Source: Winogradskyella psychrotolerans (GTDB taxonomy: Bacteria; Bacteroidota; Bacteroidia; Flavobacteriales; Flavobacteriaceae). Taken from it: a DNA stretch of 64,000 bases. Positions within the stretch are counted from its first letter, which is position 1, and every line of letters starts with the position of its first letter. The stretch is taken from the NCBI RefSeq assembly GCF_018860545.1, contig NZ_JAHKPN010000011.1, forward strand, positions 310,001 through 374,000, given 5' to 3'. The notes below the pieces were generated by a model. It was not told where the DNA came from and searched no databases. It saw nothing but the letters and a program-made list of their open reading frames with translations. This document shows, piece after piece, positions 18,130 to 27,621 of the stretch. Made by a program: the position numbers and the translations under genes.

Positions 18130-18154
18130 ATAACTTTTAGTTAAAAACATACAC

Positions 18155-19354
18155 ATGAAACTTTTAAATACAGACATAAAAAACAACGTCTTAAAATCAA
18201 TGCTTCAGATTTTAGATCGTGAACGAAACACTATTATTGAAGCCAATAAAAAAGACTTAAATGCTTTTAAAAAAGAAGACCAAGCCTTATATGACCGTCT
18301 TATTGTAAATGATAAAAAGGTAGATGAGATGATGGCAGCGGTAAAAGCTGTAATGCTTCAAGAGGACCCTGTTGGAAAAGAAATTTCTAACACAACCTTA
18401 AAGAACAAACTCAACATCGTTAATACAACGGCCCCTTTTGGTACCATTTTAATAATTTACGAATCACGACCAGATGTAACCATCGAAGCCGCCGTTTTAG
18501 CGTTTAAAGCCAATAATAAGATTTTATTAAAAGGCGGAAAAGAAGCTTTAAATAGTAACCTTATTTTAGAACAATGCTGGCATGAAGCTTTAGAAGACAA
18601 CGGTCTGTCTAAAGATTGGATTAAACTACTACATTTAAAGCGCGAAGAAACTCAAGAATTTTTAAAAAACCCAACAGAGCCTCTAGATTTAATAGTTCCT
18701 CGTGGTGGTGAGCGACTCATTCATTTTGTAAAAACACATGCCACTTGTGCTGTCTTAGTCAGCGGACGCGGTAACAACTTTTTGTACGTATCTGAACACG
18801 CCGATTGGAGTAAAGCTGTAAATGTAATTATTAATGCAAAAACAGATAAAATATCTGGATGCAATGCTTTAGATAAAGTACTTATCAATAAAAATTTACC
18901 ACAATACGAAACAAAATTAAACATGCTGCAGCAAAAATTAGAACAACATAAGGTTGAAATTCTAGTTGATAATAAGGTAGCTGATATTTTACCGCAAAAT
19001 GAGACCATTTCAAATCATGACATATGGTATGAAGAATTTTTAGCTTTAAAATTACTTATTGGAGAAGTCGCGTCATTAGAGGACGCCATTGAGACTATAA
19101 ATAAGTATTCTGGTAAGCATTCGGCATCCATTATTACGGAAGAAAAAGCAGAAGCTATGACTTTTATGCACAACGTGGATAGTGCTGCTGTATATCATAA
19201 TGCATCTACCAGGTTTACCGATGGAGGTCAAATGGGAGTTGGCGCAGAGTTAGCCATTAGTACAGACAAATTACATCATCGCGGACCATTAGGATTAAAC
19301 CAATTAGTCACTAACAAATATTATGTTTACGGAGATGGACAGGTTAGAGTATAG
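18155..19354 (+). CDS. proA: Gamma-glutamyl phosphate reductase
   Basis: This enzyme reduces gamma-glutamyl phosphate to glutamate semialdehyde with NADPH, between ProB and ProC. It has 399 residues and the aldehyde-dehydrogenase fold. Visible features are YESRPDVTIEAAVLAFKANNKILLKGGKEAL, VPRGGERL, the catalytic cysteine in KISGCNALDKVL, and RFTDGGQMGVGAELAIST near the C-terminus. It completes the operon, so the window encodes the whole glutamate-to-proline route. Confidence 0.95.
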   Translation: MKLLNTDIKNNVLKSMLQILDRERNTIIEANKKDLNAFKKEDQALYDRLIVNDKKVDEMMAAVKAVMLQEDPVGKEISNTTLKNKLNIVNTTAPFGTILIIYESRPDVTIEAAVLAFKANNKILLKGGKEALNSNLILEQCWHEALEDNGLSKDWIKLLHLKREETQEFLKNPTEPLDLIVPRGGERLIHFVKTHATCAVLVSGRGNNFLYVSEHADWSKAVNVIINAKTDKISGCNALDKVLINKNLPQYETKLNMLQQKLEQHKVEILVDNKVADILPQNETISNHDIWYEEFLALKLLIGEVASLEDAIETINKYSGKHSASIITEEKAEAMTFMHNVDSAAVYHNASTRFTDGGQMGVGAELAISTDKLHHRGPLGLNQLVTNKYYVYGDGQVRV

Positions 19355-19442
19355 CTTTGAATAACCGATTCAGAAGCTACTCATTTTTAAATTAATAGCT
19401 GATAATTAGGATTTTACAATAAAATTTCTTATACTATAGGTT

Positions 19443-19817
19443 ATGATTACACAAGACAAAATAAAATACGCGGAAGAACTAAGCAATTCAATATCTTATT
19501 TAGAAAATTTAGGATTTTCTAATATTAAGGCAGACCTAAAAGGTTATGAGACTCCTAAATCCTATCATAAAAAAGGAAGCGATATAGATGTAACACCAGA
19601 TATTGTTGCTGAAAAAGAAGGACGTAAACATATATTTGACTTAAGTTTAAAATCTGAAAAGCCGAGATTATTAAAATCAAAATGGTTATTTTTAAATACC
19701 TTAAGTCAGATTAAAGCTTATCGGTTTAGGCTAATAACCATGAGAGGTCATTATAAATTTACCAATGACACTGTCGACTCTATAAATCTAGAAACTGTAA
19801 AACTTCTAAAGATTTAA
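19443..19817 (+). CDS. Conserved-looking hypothetical protein
   Basis: I cannot name this family. The 124-residue soluble product has an N-terminal helical stretch (ITQDKIKYAEELSNSISYLENLG), then a charged region TPDIVAEKEGRKHIFDLSLK and a helix/strand tail. The arrangement Asp ... D-x-S-x-K loosely recalls restriction-endonuclease-like folds, but the catalytic spacing is not right and I do not assign one. It lies between proA and rpoD with about 90 bp on either side, in the same direction, and has no clear promoter box. Confidence 0.55.
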   Translation: MITQDKIKYAEELSNSISYLENLGFSNIKADLKGYETPKSYHKKGSDIDVTPDIVAEKEGRKHIFDLSLKSEKPRLLKSKWLFLNTLSQIKAYRFRLITMRGHYKFTNDTVDSINLETVKLLKI

Positions 19818-19912
19818 AAAAAAATTTATTAGTATTGTGTAACATTTTATTGTTTTAGCACGTATAATAAAAGCAACCGTTGTTGTAAAATTGCACAAAT
19901 CTTAAAATATAA

Positions 19913-20776
19913 ATGAGACAGCTTAAAATTACCAAGCAGGTTACCAATAGGGAAACTGCATCATTAGATAAGTATTTACAAGAAATTGGTAAAGTAGATC
20001 TTATTACAGCCGACGAAGAGGTAGAATTAGCTCAACGTATCAAAGCTGGAGATCAACTTGCTTTAGAAAAGTTAACCAAAGCTAACCTGCGTTTTGTGGT
20101 ATCTGTTGCAAAACAATATCAAAATCAAGGTTTAACCCTACCCGATTTAATTAATGAAGGTAATTTAGGATTAATAAAAGCTGCACAACGTTTTGATGAA
20201 ACGCGTGGGTTTAAATTTATATCCTATGCGGTTTGGTGGATTCGTCAATCAATTCTGCAAGCCTTAGCTGAACAATCTCGTATTGTACGTTTACCATTAA
20301 ATAAGATTGGTTCTATTAATAAAATCAATAAGACGTTTGCCTTTTTAGAGCAAAGTCATGAGCGCCCACCTTCTGCAGAAGAAATTGCAAAAGAATTAGA
20401 CATGACGATTAACGATGTTAAGGAGTCTATGAAAAATTCTGGTCGTCACGTCAGTATGGATGCTCCTTTAGTAGAAGGTGAAGATTCTAACTTATATGAT
20501 GTATTACGAAGTGGTGAATCACCAAATCCAGATAAAGATTTATTACACGAATCTTTAAGAACTGAAATAGAACGTGCTTTAGAAACATTAACACCGCGTG
20601 AAGCTGACGTGATTCGTTTGTATTTTGGATTAGCTAGTCAACACCCTATGACCCTAGAAGAAATAGGAGAAACGTTTGATTTAACTCGTGAACGTGTAAG
20701 ACAGATAAAAGAAAAAGCAATTAGACGTTTAAAGCATACGTCTAGAAGTAAAATATTAAAAACATATTTAGGTTAG
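19913..20776 (+). CDS. rpoD: Primary sigma factor RpoD (short Bacteroidota form)
   Basis: This is the housekeeping sigma subunit of RNA polymerase. The 287-residue protein lacks the long region 1.1 and the non-conserved region of E. coli sigma70. Region 1.2 starts [19 protein letters not shown]. Region 2 carries the [20 protein letters not shown] and [15 protein letters not shown] core, region 3 is [13 protein letters not shown], and region 4 is the helix-turn-helix [27 protein letters not shown]. This is the factor that reads TAnnTTTG promoters in the phylum, consistent with the boxes listed across this window. A weak -7-like sequence (TAAAATTG, 19886-19893) lies upstream. Confidence 0.95.
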   Translation: MRQLKITKQVTNRETASLDKYLQEIGKVDLITADEEVELAQRIKAGDQLALEKLTKANLRFVVSVAKQYQNQGLTLPDLINEGNLGLIKAAQRFDETRGFKFISYAVWWIRQSILQALAEQSRIVRLPLNKIGSINKINKTFAFLEQSHERPPSAEEIAKELDMTINDVKESMKNSGRHVSMDAPLVEGEDSNLYDVLRSGESPNPDKDLLHESLRTEIERALETLTPREADVIRLYFGLASQHPMTLEEIGETFDLTRERVRQIKEKAIRRLKHTSRSKILKTYLG

Positions 20777-20855
20777 GTATTCGTCTTTTTAACGACCAAC
20801 CTAAAGAAGGTAACAACAGTTACAAACATAACTGTTCGTTTTTTGATTGATGAAA

Positions 20856-20891
20856 GAACCCACGGCTGATTACCGTGGGTTCACTTTTTTT
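20856..20891 (+). terminator. Rho-independent terminator of rpoD
   Basis: A perfect 10-bp GC-rich stem (GAACCCACGG, 20856-20865, with CCGTGGGTTC, 20873-20882), a 7-nt loop and a T-rich run. Confidence 0.9.
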
Positions 20892-21008
20892 ATGAATCAC
20901 GGTTCTTAGCTAAAATTTCAACCATCCTCTTCACAATATTTCTACAAAACCCACTCGTACAAAAATCCATTTACTCCTAAAAGGAAGATATAATCCTGAC
21001 TTTTTAAG

Positions 21009-21016
21009 TACCTTTG
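21009..21016 (+). promoter_or_regulatory. -7 box (TACCTTTG) for rpe
   Basis: A perfect TAnnTTTG match 25 nt before the rpe ATG. Confidence 0.55.
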
Positions 21017-21041
21017 CCGAAACATTAAAAAAAGATATAAA

Positions 21042-21704
21042 ATGGCTTCGAAATTAATTGCTCCATCAATGCTAGCTGCCGATTTTGGCAATCTTCAACG
21101 CGACACTGAAATGGTAAATAATAGCGATGCAGATTGGTTTCATATAGATGTGATGGACGGCCACTTTGTACCCAACATATCTTATGGCATGCCCGTTATT
21201 GCTGCGATAAAAAAACATGCAACAAAACCCTTAGACGTTCATTTAATGATTGAAAAACCAGAACGTTACATTGAAGAATTCGCGAAGGTAGGAGCTGATA
21301 TTATTACGGTGCATTACGAATCTACGGTCCATTTACATAGAACTTTAAGACAAATTAAAGATGCCGGTTGCAAAGCTGGAATTGTTCTTAATATCACGAC
21401 TCCACTAACTGTTTTAGAAGACATTTTACCTGAATGTTACATGATATTATTGATGTCTATAAACCCAGGGTTTGGTGGACAAAAATTTGAAGATATCACC
21501 TACAAACGTGTAAAAAACTTACGCAAAATGATAGACGAGCAAGGTCTAGATACACGCATTGAAATAGACGGAGGAGTTACCGATAAAAATATTCAGAAAT
21601 TAGTAGCAGCAGGAGCGGACACGTTTGTTGCAGGCAGCCATGTTTTTAAAAGTAATAACCCAACAGCAACTATTACAACCTTAAAGGATTTAGCTAATTC
21701 ATAA
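21042..21704 (+). CDS. rpe: Ribulose-phosphate 3-epimerase
   Basis: This enzyme interconverts D-ribulose-5-phosphate and D-xylulose-5-phosphate in the pentose phosphate pathway. The 220-residue TIM barrel shows the metal-binding and catalytic motifs in order: HIDVMDGHFVPN, DVHLMIEKPERYI, MSINPGFGGQKFE and the phosphate-binding IDGGVTDKNI ... GADTFVAGSHVF. It has its own -7 box, starts after the rpoD terminator, and is convergent with the CBS-domain gene 20 bp away. Confidence 0.96.
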   Translation: MASKLIAPSMLAADFGNLQRDTEMVNNSDADWFHIDVMDGHFVPNISYGMPVIAAIKKHATKPLDVHLMIEKPERYIEEFAKVGADIITVHYESTVHLHRTLRQIKDAGCKAGIVLNITTPLTVLEDILPECYMILLMSINPGFGGQKFEDITYKRVKNLRKMIDEQGLDTRIEIDGGVTDKNIQKLVAAGADTFVAGSHVFKSNNPTATITTLKDLANS

Positions 21705-21724
21705 AACAGGGCATTGAGCACTTT

Positions 21725-22144
21725 TTATAGGTGGTTTAACATGTACTTAATTAAATCGGTAGTGGTAACAATGCCAACTAGGCGACCATGATCTACAACT
21801 GGTAACGCATGAAATTCCTTTTGAGCTAAAATTACTGCAACTTCCTTTATAGTCGTATCTGATTTTACGGTGACTACATTTTTAGCCATAACTTGCTCAA
21901 TCGTAAACATATTATAAACTAAGGTTTCAATATTCGTTTCCGTCTCATCTACGGCATCAGCAAAGCTTATTCTGAGCAGATCGGTATAACTTAGCATACC
22001 AATAACAATCTTTCCTTTAACTACCGGAATATGTCTAATTTTATACCTTTTAAATAAAAGTTCAGCTGTCTCAAGTTCATCATCCTTCTTCAGCGTAATG
22101 ATATTGGTAGACATAATGGTAGACACTGGCTCTATATTTTTCAT
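21725..22144 (-). CDS. Two-CBS-domain protein
   Basis: The 139-residue protein is a bare pair of CBS domains (about 5-60 and 75-135) with no attached enzyme or transporter. Typical CBS patterns are ETAELLFKRYKIRHIPVVKGKIVIGMLSYTDLL and EVAVILAQKEFHALPVVDHGRLVGIVTTTDLI. Such pairs bind adenosyl nucleotides (AMP, ATP, SAM, c-di-AMP) and act as sensors; the ligand and partner are unknown here. It lies 100 nt downstream of the wzc-like kinase on the same strand and may be the last gene of that transcript. Confidence 0.85.
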   Translation of the reverse strand: MKNIEPVSTIMSTNIITLKKDDELETAELLFKRYKIRHIPVVKGKIVIGMLSYTDLLRISFADAVDETETNIETLVYNMFTIEQVMAKNVVTVKSDTTIKEVAVILAQKEFHALPVVDHGRLVGIVTTTDLIKYMLNHL

Positions 22145-22244
22145 GACTTCTATGTTTTATAATTCACTTTTAAAAGTAATTTATAAAACGTTCATAAAGT
22201 ATGACAAATGTCACGAATAAAGCAAATAGAATAGGCGTTGTAGA

Positions 22245-24575
22245 TTACTTTTGATTCCCATAACCGTAGTTATAGCCATAGTTGTAACCGTAACCATAAG
22301 ATTTACTCGCTCCAACACTATTAATCACGTACGCCATGTTTTTTAATTTACCTGTTTCAGCGAGGTCTTTAGAGTACTTTAAAAGATTCTTGTCTGTATA
22401 GTTGGCTCTAGCTAAATACACTGTGGCATCCGCTAGTTGAGAAATTAGCATCGTATCGGTTACTAAAATAGTTGGAGCCGTATCAACTATAATATAGTCA
22501 AATTCCTCTTTAGCTTCTTCTATTAACTTAGTGAAACGACCATTAGTTAGAAGTTGTGCTGGATTGGGAGGAATACTTCCAGATAACATAATACTATGAT
22601 TAGGATGCTTTTCAAAACCTTTGATTAAAGAATCTCTCCAGTCATAATTACCATCATGAAGATAATTAGATAAGCCTGGCTTGTGCTTGTCTTCATTAAT
22701 ACGATTATGAATCTGTGGGTTTCTTAAATCCGCACCGATTAAAAGTACTTTTTTGTTTATACTAGACAAGGCTAAAGATAAATTAAGACTAATAAATGTT
22801 TTTCCTTCACCTTTAATGGTTGATGTACAGTAAATCACCTTTGCTTTTCCATCGTCCCTAACCGGTAAAATAAAATCTACATTAGAACTTAAAATCCTGA
22901 AGGATTCAGCTAAAGCTGTTCGAGCATTAGGGTCATCAAAGATGTCTTCTTCTTTCGTTTTTACATCTGGAATTTCACCTATAATTGGTGTTTTTGAATT
23001 TATTTTAATGATATCCTCTTTACCATGCAACTTAGTATCTAGCATAAAGACGAGATATAATAGTCCAAACGGAATTAGCAATCCGCCTAAAATGGCGACA
23101 GCATAAATAACCTTAGACTTTGGAGAGATAGGTATAGATCCAGACAAAGCGTATTCAACCACCTTTATAGAAGGTTCTGTAATTGCTAAATTTATGGCGG
23201 CTTCTTCCCGTTTTTGTAATAATAAAAGATATAAACTCTCTTTAATATGTTGTTGACGATTAATAGCCCTCAGGAGTTTCTCTTTTTGTGGAATTTGAGA
23301 TACTTTACCAATAAACCGTTGATTTCGAATATTGAGCTTCTGACTAGAGGCTTCTAATTGACTCACATACGATTTTAAAGATCTATTAATATTAGCCTTT
23401 AGGCTTTCTACTTGAGATACTGCTTGCTTTACCAAAGGGTTATTAACCCCCCCACTATTTAAAATCTTATCTCTATTAATTACGGCATTATTATACTCAG
23501 CAATAAGTATATTGATACTAGAATTATCAACACCAATATTAGAGGGTAATAAATCTGATTCCGAATTTTCATTTAAAGACGTTTCTAATAAACGAGATAA
23601 TTCAAGTTGACTTTCTATTTGAAACACTTCTTGTTCAGACTTTGTCCGCTGTTCTAAACCCAATTCAGCATCGACAGTAATATCTACTAAATTATTGCGC
23701 TGTTTAAAATCTTGTCTATCAACTTCTATTGAATCTAACTCTTCTGCTAAAAACACAAAACGGCCATCAATAAAATCCAAGGTACGCTTAGATACCAACT
23801 GGCGATCACTAATACCATCTTTATCAAAGACATCCATCAATGTATTTAATATACTTTCAGAAAGTACTTTACTCTCTCCTTTGATACTCAACTTAAGCAA
23901 ATCACTTTGCTCACCTATAGCTCCAATATTAATTTTAGACTTAAGATCTAGTGTAGCGCTTTTAACAGGAATAAATTGAACTATATATGATTTACCTATT
24001 ATTAATTGCGTATAATCTGCAGTAAGTGACCTTATATTAAATGGTAAGTGATGCTCGGTATTAAAAGTACTAAACTCAGAAAAAGTCAATAATTCTTCTG
24101 TTCCTAAATTTATGACTTCAAAGCCTTTACTCTTAACATTAATCTTGTAAGATGAGCTTTCTTCGATACTATCAGGCTCTATAATCTGATGAAAATCTAA
24201 AGGTAAATTGTCTATCTGAGATGTGACAACAGTTCCATCCTCATAAAACCTTGTTGACAAATTTAATTCTCTAACAACGCGATCTATAATTAAATACGAT
24301 GTTAGAATTTCACTCTCATTTTCTAAGTTAATGTTAGAACGATTGAAGACAAACGCCGAAGAAGGTAATTCTAAGCCCTCAGATTCATCTAAAATTTTAA
24401 TCTTAGAACTTGTTTCATATATGCGATGGGAATACCGTAAGTACGTAAATGCACTTATTAAAGCAATTACTAACGCTAATGCAAACCAAGGCCAATAGCG
24501 TAGATAACGAAACACTTCCTGTTTTACATCTAAGTTGTTCTCCTCACCTTCTTTGTAGTTAATTAAATTATCCAT
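22245..24575 (-). CDS. Polysaccharide co-polymerase / tyrosine autokinase (Wzc family)
   Basis: This inner-membrane protein controls capsule or exopolysaccharide chain length and export. The 776 residues are arranged as follows: a cytosolic start, TM1 (WPWFALALVIALISAFTYL), a large periplasmic Wzz-type region with coiled coil, TM2 (about 500-525, VIYAVAILGGLLIPFGLLYLVFML), and a BY-kinase domain. The kinase has Walker A (KGEGKTFIS), Walker A' (VLLIGADLRNP) and Walker B (FDYIIVDTAPT). The last 17 residues are a tyrosine cluster (YGYGYNYGYNYGYG), the autophosphorylation tail. It starts 7 nt after the Wza-like gene. No Wzb-type phosphatase is in the window. Confidence 0.93.
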   Translation of the reverse strand: MDNLINYKEGEENNLDVKQEVFRYLRYWPWFALALVIALISAFTYLRYSHRIYETSSKIKILDESEGLELPSSAFVFNRSNINLENESEILTSYLIIDRVVRELNLSTRFYEDGTVVTSQIDNLPLDFHQIIEPDSIEESSSYKINVKSKGFEVINLGTEELLTFSEFSTFNTEHHLPFNIRSLTADYTQLIIGKSYIVQFIPVKSATLDLKSKINIGAIGEQSDLLKLSIKGESKVLSESILNTLMDVFDKDGISDRQLVSKRTLDFIDGRFVFLAEELDSIEVDRQDFKQRNNLVDITVDAELGLEQRTKSEQEVFQIESQLELSRLLETSLNENSESDLLPSNIGVDNSSINILIAEYNNAVINRDKILNSGGVNNPLVKQAVSQVESLKANINRSLKSYVSQLEASSQKLNIRNQRFIGKVSQIPQKEKLLRAINRQQHIKESLYLLLLQKREEAAINLAITEPSIKVVEYALSGSIPISPKSKVIYAVAILGGLLIPFGLLYLVFMLDTKLHGKEDIIKINSKTPIIGEIPDVKTKEEDIFDDPNARTALAESFRILSSNVDFILPVRDDGKAKVIYCTSTIKGEGKTFISLNLSLALSSINKKVLLIGADLRNPQIHNRINEDKHKPGLSNYLHDGNYDWRDSLIKGFEKHPNHSIMLSGSIPPNPAQLLTNGRFTKLIEEAKEEFDYIIVDTAPTILVTDTMLISQLADATVYLARANYTDKNLLKYSKDLAETGKLKNMAYVINSVGASKSYGYGYNYGYNYGYGNQK

Positions 24576-24582
24576 ATATCTA

Positions 24583-25344
24583 TTATCGGGCCAGTAAAAT
24601 CGTTATAGTTAAAGCTAAAGAGGCTATTGTAAGAACCGTCCCTATATTTCCAATGAATCCTGACTCTTTAACCTTAGTATCATTAGGGTTAACGACTATT
24701 AAATCATTAGGTTTAATATAATAAAACTCACTATTCATAAACTCGGCAGACGTCAAATCAATATGGGCTACTTTACGCATCCCATCGGCTTCTCTTGTAA
24801 TTAAAACGTCATTTCTTTTTCCGTTTATTGTTAAATCCTTTGCATATCCTATTGCTTGTAAAATAGTCATATTTTGTTCCATATACTGAAAAGTACCAGG
24901 ATTATTTACCTCACCCAATACTGTGACCTTAGCATTAATCAACCTCACATTTACGGTCGGATTAGACAAATGCCCACCAGAAATTAAACTGGCTTTTATA
25001 AATTCACTTAATTGTATAGTCGTCTTATTGAGCGTGGAAATCTCACCCAAAACCGGAAAATTAATGGTGTTATTAATGGATACCAAGTAGCCATCTAATT
25101 GAATTAATTCTACACTTTGTGATACTGCGCCTTGTAAAGCGTTTTTATTGTAAGGAATAGCTGCTTCCGGCACAACACTCTCCACCGTTATTTTTAATAT
25201 ATCATTGGGCTGAATTGTTGCATCTTGATAATTGATTGCATTTTGAGCTGCGCTATCTGCGTCTTGTAAATATAAAATATCTTTTTTCGACGCACAGGAA
25301 CCTAAAAAGAGAAGACAAACTATAACAAAAAATTTTTCTAACAT
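24583..25344 (-). CDS. Polysaccharide export outer-membrane lipoprotein (Wza family)
   Basis: This is a periplasmic/outer-membrane export channel subunit. The 253-residue protein has a lipoprotein signal peptide with lipobox LGSC (Cys17). A Poly_export domain follows (IQPNDILKITVESV ... YLVSINNTINFPVLGEI), then an SLBB-type segment (KVTVLGEVNNPGTFQYMEQNMTILQAIGYA). The extreme C-terminus is a hydrophobic segment (IGTVLTIASLALTITILLA) in place of the amphipathic Wza helix; this tail is common in Bacteroidota homologues. It sits directly before the wzc-like gene and has a -7 box 22 nt upstream. Confidence 0.92.
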   Translation of the reverse strand: MLEKFFVIVCLLFLGSCASKKDILYLQDADSAAQNAINYQDATIQPNDILKITVESVVPEAAIPYNKNALQGAVSQSVELIQLDGYLVSINNTINFPVLGEISTLNKTTIQLSEFIKASLISGGHLSNPTVNVRLINAKVTVLGEVNNPGTFQYMEQNMTILQAIGYAKDLTINGKRNDVLITREADGMRKVAHIDLTSAEFMNSEFYYIKPNDLIVVNPNDTKVKESGFIGNIGTVLTIASLALTITILLAR

Positions 25345-25366
25345 TGTTTAATTTTAAACGATCTGG

Positions 25367-25374
25367 CAAATATA
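25367..25374 (-). promoter_or_regulatory. -7 box (TATATTTG, minus strand) for wza-wzc-like genes
   Basis: A perfect minus-strand TAnnTTTG match in the 72-bp gap before the Wza-like gene, so the export pair can be transcribed independently of the upstream WecA-like gene. Confidence 0.55.
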
Positions 25375-25416
25375 AGGGCAATATCGCTAGCAACAAAGGA
25401 TTAATTTACAACCTAA

Positions 25417-26538
25417 TTAATTGTTATTTAGAGCCTCTGGCTTTTTATTATCTGACTTTAACCAATCATAGATAAAATAAAGAGAATACAAAATAGTACC
25501 CACAGCTAAAAGTATACAAAGTTGAACGTGGATTTCACAGTTTCTAAATAAATAGGTAGACACGATTAATAACGCATTTACAAAAACAATCATTGCCGTT
25601 GTCTGTTTGTGAGAAAATCCTAAAAATAAAAAGCGATGGTGTAAATGATTCTTATCTGCGGAAAAGGGACTTTTTTTATGGATGACTAAGCGAATAAAGA
25701 AGATTCTTAACGTATCTAACAATGGAAAAAACAAAAAGGACAAAACTAATATCGGCGATGAATTATGATAATTACTTGTTGCTGACATTTCAGAACTGCC
25801 AATAAAACGCACAGCAAAGACCCCAATTATAAACCCAATAATCATAGATCCCGTATCTCCCATAAACATTTTTTTGCGTTTCGAAAAGTTTAAGCGCAAG
25901 AATGGAATGAGAGCTCCTACTAACGCTGCTGCCAAGACCACCATACTAATATCCTTGTATCTAAAAAACACATAGCCAAAAGCCAAACACGCCATCAACG
26001 CTAATGAACCCGCTAAACCGTCTACACCATCAATAAGATTGAAAGCATTAATAACCAATACATATACAAATAGTGTAAACAGTACGGATAACGTATAAGG
26101 TAAAATGGTAATCCCCAAAATCCCTGACAATCCCAATATACGCGTATCTGTAAAAACTATTAATAATAATGCTGCAAGTAACTGGCCTGTAAATTTCTTA
26201 AGGGGTGATAATACTAAAATATCATCTTTAAGCCCTAAAAAAAATAGTATGGTTATACTACCTAAAACAAGTAACAAACTTTTAGTATCTAATAAAGCTC
26301 CTACAATAGTTATAGTAACAACAATACCCAAATAAATACCTATACCCCCTAAATTCGGTACACTTCCTGAGTGACTACTCCTTGAATCGGAGGTCGCAAT
26401 TAAATTTTTTGCTTTGGCTACATTTAGAATAGCAGGATAACTCGTTGCCGAAACAATCAGTGCTACTAAAGCAGAGACTAAAGCCAACCAGCCGATATAG
26501 TTACTAGGATTAAAATTATCAAGAAGTTCTTTTACCAT
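25417..26538 (-). CDS. WecA/MraY-family undecaprenyl-phosphate sugar-1-phosphate transferase
   Basis: This integral-membrane enzyme loads the first sugar-phosphate (GlcNAc-1-P in WecA itself) onto undecaprenyl phosphate and so starts the repeat unit. It has 373 residues and about ten membrane spans. Family motifs are visible: GGIGIYLG, the Asp-rich DDILVLSPLKKFTGQ, NAFNLIDGVDGLAGSLA, FMGDTGSMIIGF and the HLHHR-type KNHLHHRFLFLGF. The sugar cannot be deduced from sequence. It lies between the export genes and the glycosyltransferase genes and has its own -7 box. Confidence 0.9.
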   Translation of the reverse strand: MVKELLDNFNPSNYIGWLALVSALVALIVSATSYPAILNVAKAKNLIATSDSRSSHSGSVPNLGGIGIYLGIVVTITIVGALLDTKSLLLVLGSITILFFLGLKDDILVLSPLKKFTGQLLAALLLIVFTDTRILGLSGILGITILPYTLSVLFTLFVYVLVINAFNLIDGVDGLAGSLALMACLAFGYVFFRYKDISMVVLAAALVGALIPFLRLNFSKRKKMFMGDTGSMIIGFIIGVFAVRFIGSSEMSATSNYHNSSPILVLSFLFFPLLDTLRIFFIRLVIHKKSPFSADKNHLHHRFLFLGFSHKQTTAMIVFVNALLIVSTYLFRNCEIHVQLCILLAVGTILYSLYFIYDWLKSDNKKPEALNNN

Positions 26539-26586
26539 AAATTTGGGATTGTAGATAATTAAATGTCAAATTTGCAATAAAAATTA

Positions 26587-26594
26587 CAAACCTA
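26587..26594 (-). promoter_or_regulatory. -7 box (TAGGTTTG, minus strand) upstream of the WecA-like gene
   Basis: A perfect minus-strand TAnnTTTG match 49 nt before the WecA-like start, in the 86-bp gap after the GT2 gene. Confidence 0.4.
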
Positions 26595-26624
26595 TATGTC
26601 TTTATTGTTAAGGACGATTAAACC

Positions 26625-27380
26625 TCAGTTCTTTGATTTAAATTGTTTTAGCTTTGTAACATTTTTCAGAAAAATAGTTCCAAAACCTCCTATATCATTA
26701 CCTCGAACAGCCTTCAAATCTTCCTTAGTTTTTTTTATAATATTCTTTATACTGTTATTACTAACTCCACCCACGCGCATCTTAATAATCGTTTTATTTA
26801 AGTAGAAAAACCTTAAGTCAGCTTGCTTAAAAATTCTTAAAATAAAGTCGTAATCGGCAGCGATTTTATAATTAATATTAAAGCTACCATAGGTGTCATA
26901 GATATGTTTTTTCAAAAATAAGGTCGGATGTGCAGGCATCCAGCCTTGTTTTAATAATTTTTTAGTAAAGGGTTGACTCACCCAATTACGAATAATCTTA
27001 TCCGTATCATCAAAGGCTACATAATGTAAATCTCCGTAAACTCCATCCACCCCTTCTGTAGTAAATTGTTCAACGATATCAGCTATAATATTTGGATTCG
27101 CAAGAAAGTCATCAGAATGTACAAATCCAATTACATCTCCTGTAGCACGCTGAACTCCTTTATTGAGAGCGTCATAAATCCCTTGATCTGGTTCCGATTT
27201 AAAAACAACATTTGTATTGGATGTTGTTGCTTTCTTGATAACTTCAATTGTAGCATCTTTAGATCCACCATCTACAATGATATATTCAATATTAGAATAA
27301 GTTTGATTTAATACTGATGCCATACACACAGCTATGGTCTCAGCACTATTATATGTTGCTGTAATTATGGAAACTTTCAT
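26625..27380 (-). CDS. Family 2 glycosyltransferase (WcaA/WcaE-like)
   Basis: This is a cytoplasmic GT-A glycosyltransferase of 251 residues. It starts MKVSIITATYNSAETIAVCM, a typical GT2 opening, and continues with IEYIIVDGGSKDAT, the donor-binding segment KSEPDQGIYDALNKGVQRATGDVIGFVHSDD (DxD-like HSDD), and a C-terminal KIAADYDFILRIF acceptor-side motif. The GIYDALNKG pattern is typical of colanic-acid-type enzymes such as WcaE. A long hairpin (27562-27601) separates it from the next operon segment, so it may be transcribed separately. Confidence 0.85.
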   Translation of the reverse strand: MKVSIITATYNSAETIAVCMASVLNQTYSNIEYIIVDGGSKDATIEVIKKATTSNTNVVFKSEPDQGIYDALNKGVQRATGDVIGFVHSDDFLANPNIIADIVEQFTTEGVDGVYGDLHYVAFDDTDKIIRNWVSQPFTKKLLKQGWMPAHPTLFLKKHIYDTYGSFNINYKIAADYDFILRIFKQADLRFFYLNKTIIKMRVGGVSNNSIKNIIKKTKEDLKAVRGNDIGGFGTIFLKNVTKLKQFKSKN

Positions 27381-27561
27381 TGCCTATATGTTCGCTTTTA
27401 AACTAATAATACCTTTATCATTCTATTAGTAAACTTTATTATCATGCTTAAAATCAATGCAAATTTAACAATTAAATCTCCAATTTTAACATAATATTAC
27501 AATATACTTAAACTAATGTTCGAAAACAAGTCTAATCCTAATGATCAGGGTTTTAAATAAA

Positions 27562-27601
27562 TAAGACTAGAGTGTTATAACTTTATAACACTCTAGTCTT
27601 A
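27562..27601 (-). terminator. Large terminator-like hairpin after the uxs gene
   Basis: A perfect 19-bp inverted repeat (27562-27580 with 27583-27601) and a 2-nt loop, followed on the minus strand by a T-rich stretch. It lies just past the stop codon of the UDP-xylose synthase gene and probably ends the 32.9-27.6 kb operon. The remaining gap to 27381 shows no gene. Confidence 0.75.
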
Positions 27602-27621
27602 ATAATTAGTCTTTTGGTTGA

